64,000 nt of DNA from Jacaranda mimosifolia. Taxonomy: Eukaryota; Streptophyta; Magnoliopsida; Lamiales; Bignoniaceae. The stretch spans positions 18,741,246-18,805,245 of the forward strand of contig CM032119.1 of the NCBI GenBank assembly GCA_018894105.1, read 5' to 3'. The position numbers and the translations under genes were made by a program. The notes beneath the pieces are model-generated. The model did not search any database. It was not told the DNA's origin and saw nothing but the letters and a program-made list of their open reading frames with translations. Below, one piece after another: positions 61,776 to 64,000 of this stretch (its first letter is position 1; every line of letters begins with the position of its first letter).

Positions 61776-62175
61776 TTGTCAGAAAAATATAAGAAACTCA
61801 GAAGCAACTGAGAAGAAGAAGAAACCCGAAAATGATGAAAATAAAAAGAGAAGAAGACAATGCAACTATCGGGTTGGTGGTTTTTGGCTCTAACGTTATT
61901 CTCGTTCCTGCTGTGGAGCTTGTTACGCTTTTTCTGTTATTTCTGTTTCTGGTATGATAGTGTTTACTGTTTGCTTGTCCGGATGAAGAAGAAGTGAGAA
62001 AAAATTAATGAAAAATATTATACTTAAGGGCATGTTTGTCAAATCAAGTGAGTGGGGAGTGATCTTTAAGCTTTTAACAAAACTAGGGAGTTTTTTCTAA
62101 CAAAAATCAAGTGGGGACTGATCGCAAAAGTGGAAAGTGTGTTTGGTACTTTTAAATAAGTGTCCCTTATATTAA

Positions 62176-62640
62176 ACCTGTGAGGTACTGGGGGCATGGT
62201 AACCATAATCAGGGATATATGAATGCTGGACATTTTGTCTGGAAAAATTATGTGGTGCGTTTTTGGCTGTACATGTATTTTTACAAATGAACTGTTCAAG
62301 ACCTATTATTGTATATGTTTCTTGACAATAATTTGGATGGGAAAAATATGAATTCAAATTGAAAATAATGTTATCGCATGGATTGGGATTATAAGTTTTT
62401 TCAATTTTATTTATTAAATAATATTTAATTACTTGAAAGTCAGTTTTAAATTGTCAAGTTGCGCAACTCCTTTGATATGATTGGAAAATATAAATTTTTG
62501 TTGCATACTCCAAATGGATTTTGGTGAGAATCATTAGGAGAAATAAGAAAATGAATTAGTTGATGCACTTGAGTAATTAATCATTTCACAATCAGTAAAT
62601 TGGATTTATTGTCATTAAAATTGAAATCTGGTTATTCAGG
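62176..62640. other. Intergenic, no gene seen
   Basis: AT-rich sequence after MULE C with no supported ORF. The last part (from about 62620, GATCTCTGCTAAG) looks like the plastid flank of the tRNA relic that follows. Confidence 0.5.
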
Positions 62641-62651
62641 ATCTCTGCTAA

Positions 62652-62725
62652 GTATCTATGGTTAAATGGTTATAGTGCTCGACTCATAATCAATGAATTT
62701 GTAGGTTCAATTCCTATTAGATGCA
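62652..62725 (+). pseudogene. trnI-CAU: Plastid-derived trnI-CAU relic (nuclear plastid DNA)
   Basis: The 74-nt stretch aligns along its length with chloroplast tRNA-Ile(CAU): D-arm AAATGGTTA, anticodon loop ACTCATAAT with CAU, and T-arm GTAGGTTCAATTCCTAT. Both flanks also look plastid (GATCTCTGCTAAG before, CACGC(T)ATGGGA(T)CCTCC after). The acceptor strands GTATCTA and TAGATGC still pair, with one G-T; the anticodon stem has a mismatch. Changes are mostly C-to-T and G-to-A, as expected for decaying nuclear copies of plastid DNA. It is unlikely to work, since CAU would need lysidine modification in the plastid. Confidence 0.8.
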
Positions 62726-62798
62726 CGCTATGGGATCCTCCAAAAAGAGTGAAGGGTAAACTTGAAGCCAAACAAAGTGGAAGGGGTTGGGCAAATTT

Positions 62799-63340
<542 letters not shown>

Positions 63341-63743
63341 GTAAATTTGCAAAAAAAACATTATTGACTAGGATGTTAGTACCAGTTTGTAATCATGATC
63401 ATACCTCAAGCGTGTATAAGTCCCCAAGTATTTATTAAAGAAATAGCTTAAAACGAACTTTTACTTTTTAAGTTATAAGGTATTCTCCATTCTAAAATAC
63501 TCAGTGCGCCAACGTGTCTTACTTAAAAACATCCAATGCTAAGATTTCGTGATTTTTGAATGCAATTACCTTTGAGCTTATTATGTTAAGGTTTATTTTA
63601 TTTATCAATTAGTTATTGTGGCATGTTGTCTTTGTATGCATATTATATTAGTTTGTCATATTATTGATGCTAGTTATATTAATAAAAAATAAAGAACTCA
63701 ATTTATTATATAATGTAAATAAATAATATCATAATTTTAGTAA

Positions 63744-64000
63744 GGGACACTTATTGAAAAGTACCAAATGCACTTTCCAATTTGGTGATTAGTCCCCACT
63801 TGTTTTTTGTTAGAACAAACTCCCTAGTTTTGTTAAATTTTTAGATATTACTCCATACTCATTTGATTTGACAAAAATACCCTTAAGTACCATATTTTTC
63901 ATTCATTTTTTCTCACTTCTTCTCCATCCGATAAGCAAACAGTAAATCCGATCATACGTTCATTACCAGAAACAGAAAGAACAGAAAAAACACAACAAGC
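63744..64000 (+). mobile_element. MULE 'D', left end, continues beyond window
   Basis: Starts GGGACACTTATTGAAAAG and follows the TIR of element C closely through CAGTCCCC-type (here TTAGTCCCCACTTG), CTCCCTAGTTTTGTTAAA, CATTTGATTTGACAAAAATACCC, to CAGAAACAGAAAGAACAG. It is oriented like element B (left end first). Only the first 257 bp are in the window. Confidence 0.85.

Larger units (their letters stand above)
55270..62166. mobile_element. MULE 'C', internally deleted relative of B (6897 bp)
   Basis: A perfect 9-bp target duplication TTATATTAA lies at 55261-55269 and 62167-62175. The right end read in reverse starts GGGACACTTATTTAAAAG and aligns without gaps for about 59 bp with the left end (GATCAGTCTCCATTTG against GATCAGTCCCCACTTG), followed by further TIR homology. 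The element is inverted relative to B: its contents from right to left match B from left to right (N-terminal transposase exon, 185-bp array, last transposase part, two further arrays). The MuDR/DDE part and the whole ULP1 gene are missing, so it is non-autonomous. Confidence 0.92.

Overview
The window is nuclear DNA of a flowering plant, most likely a eudicot. The evidence is AT-rich sequence, two genes with many GT-AG introns and clear plant orthologues, plant transposon families (MULE, hAT, TRIM, Ty3/gypsy), and a decayed plastid trnI-CAU insertion. There are no prokaryotic features. I cannot name the species. All splice models are my own reading of the sequence, checked for frame continuity, not against transcripts.

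Only two host genes look intact, both on the + strand. The first (18124-20956, 5 exons, 254 aa) is a HAD-superfamily phosphatase of the plant SGPP type with all four HAD motifs. The second (38034-54233, 29 exons, 1276 aa) is UPF1, the ATP-dependent RNA helicase of nonsense-mediated decay. It has the CH zinc domain, every SF1 helicase motif and an S/TQ-rich tail. Its long first intron holds a 631-bp hAT derivative.

Region by region: 1-10.7 kb is old transposon debris. It holds short tandem arrays, a degenerate minus-strand ORF, a gypsy gag-protease fragment, a hAT MITE with a perfect 8-bp target duplication, and Tourist-like MITEs. 10.76-17.92 kb is MULE 'A' with a perfect 9-bp target duplication. 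18-21 kb is the HAD gene. 21.5-22.2 kb is a TRIM retrotransposon. 22.2-26.2 kb is AT-rich and empty of genes. 26.2-36.1 kb is MULE 'B'. 38-54.2 kb is UPF1. 55.27-62.17 kb is MULE 'C', again with a perfect 9-bp target duplication. 62.65 kb is the plastid tRNA relic, followed by a hAT MITE, and MULE 'D' starts at 63744 and runs off the window.

The most interesting content is this family of four related Mutator-like elements. Copies A and B each keep remnants of two convergent genes. One is a MuDR-type transposase (N-terminal PB1-like exon, MULE DDE domain, SWIM finger, CCHC knuckle). The other is a ULP1/SENP-like C48 cysteine protease. This is the gene pair of Kaonashi-type MULEs. Between and around the genes lie kilobase-scale arrays of many different repeat units that all carry the same short GTACTT/AAGTAC-type core. 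One array sits inside the transposase's first intron. All copies seen here are broken: stops that look like C-to-T decay, catalytic residues replaced, internal deletions, and in C a captured LTR-retrotransposon end.
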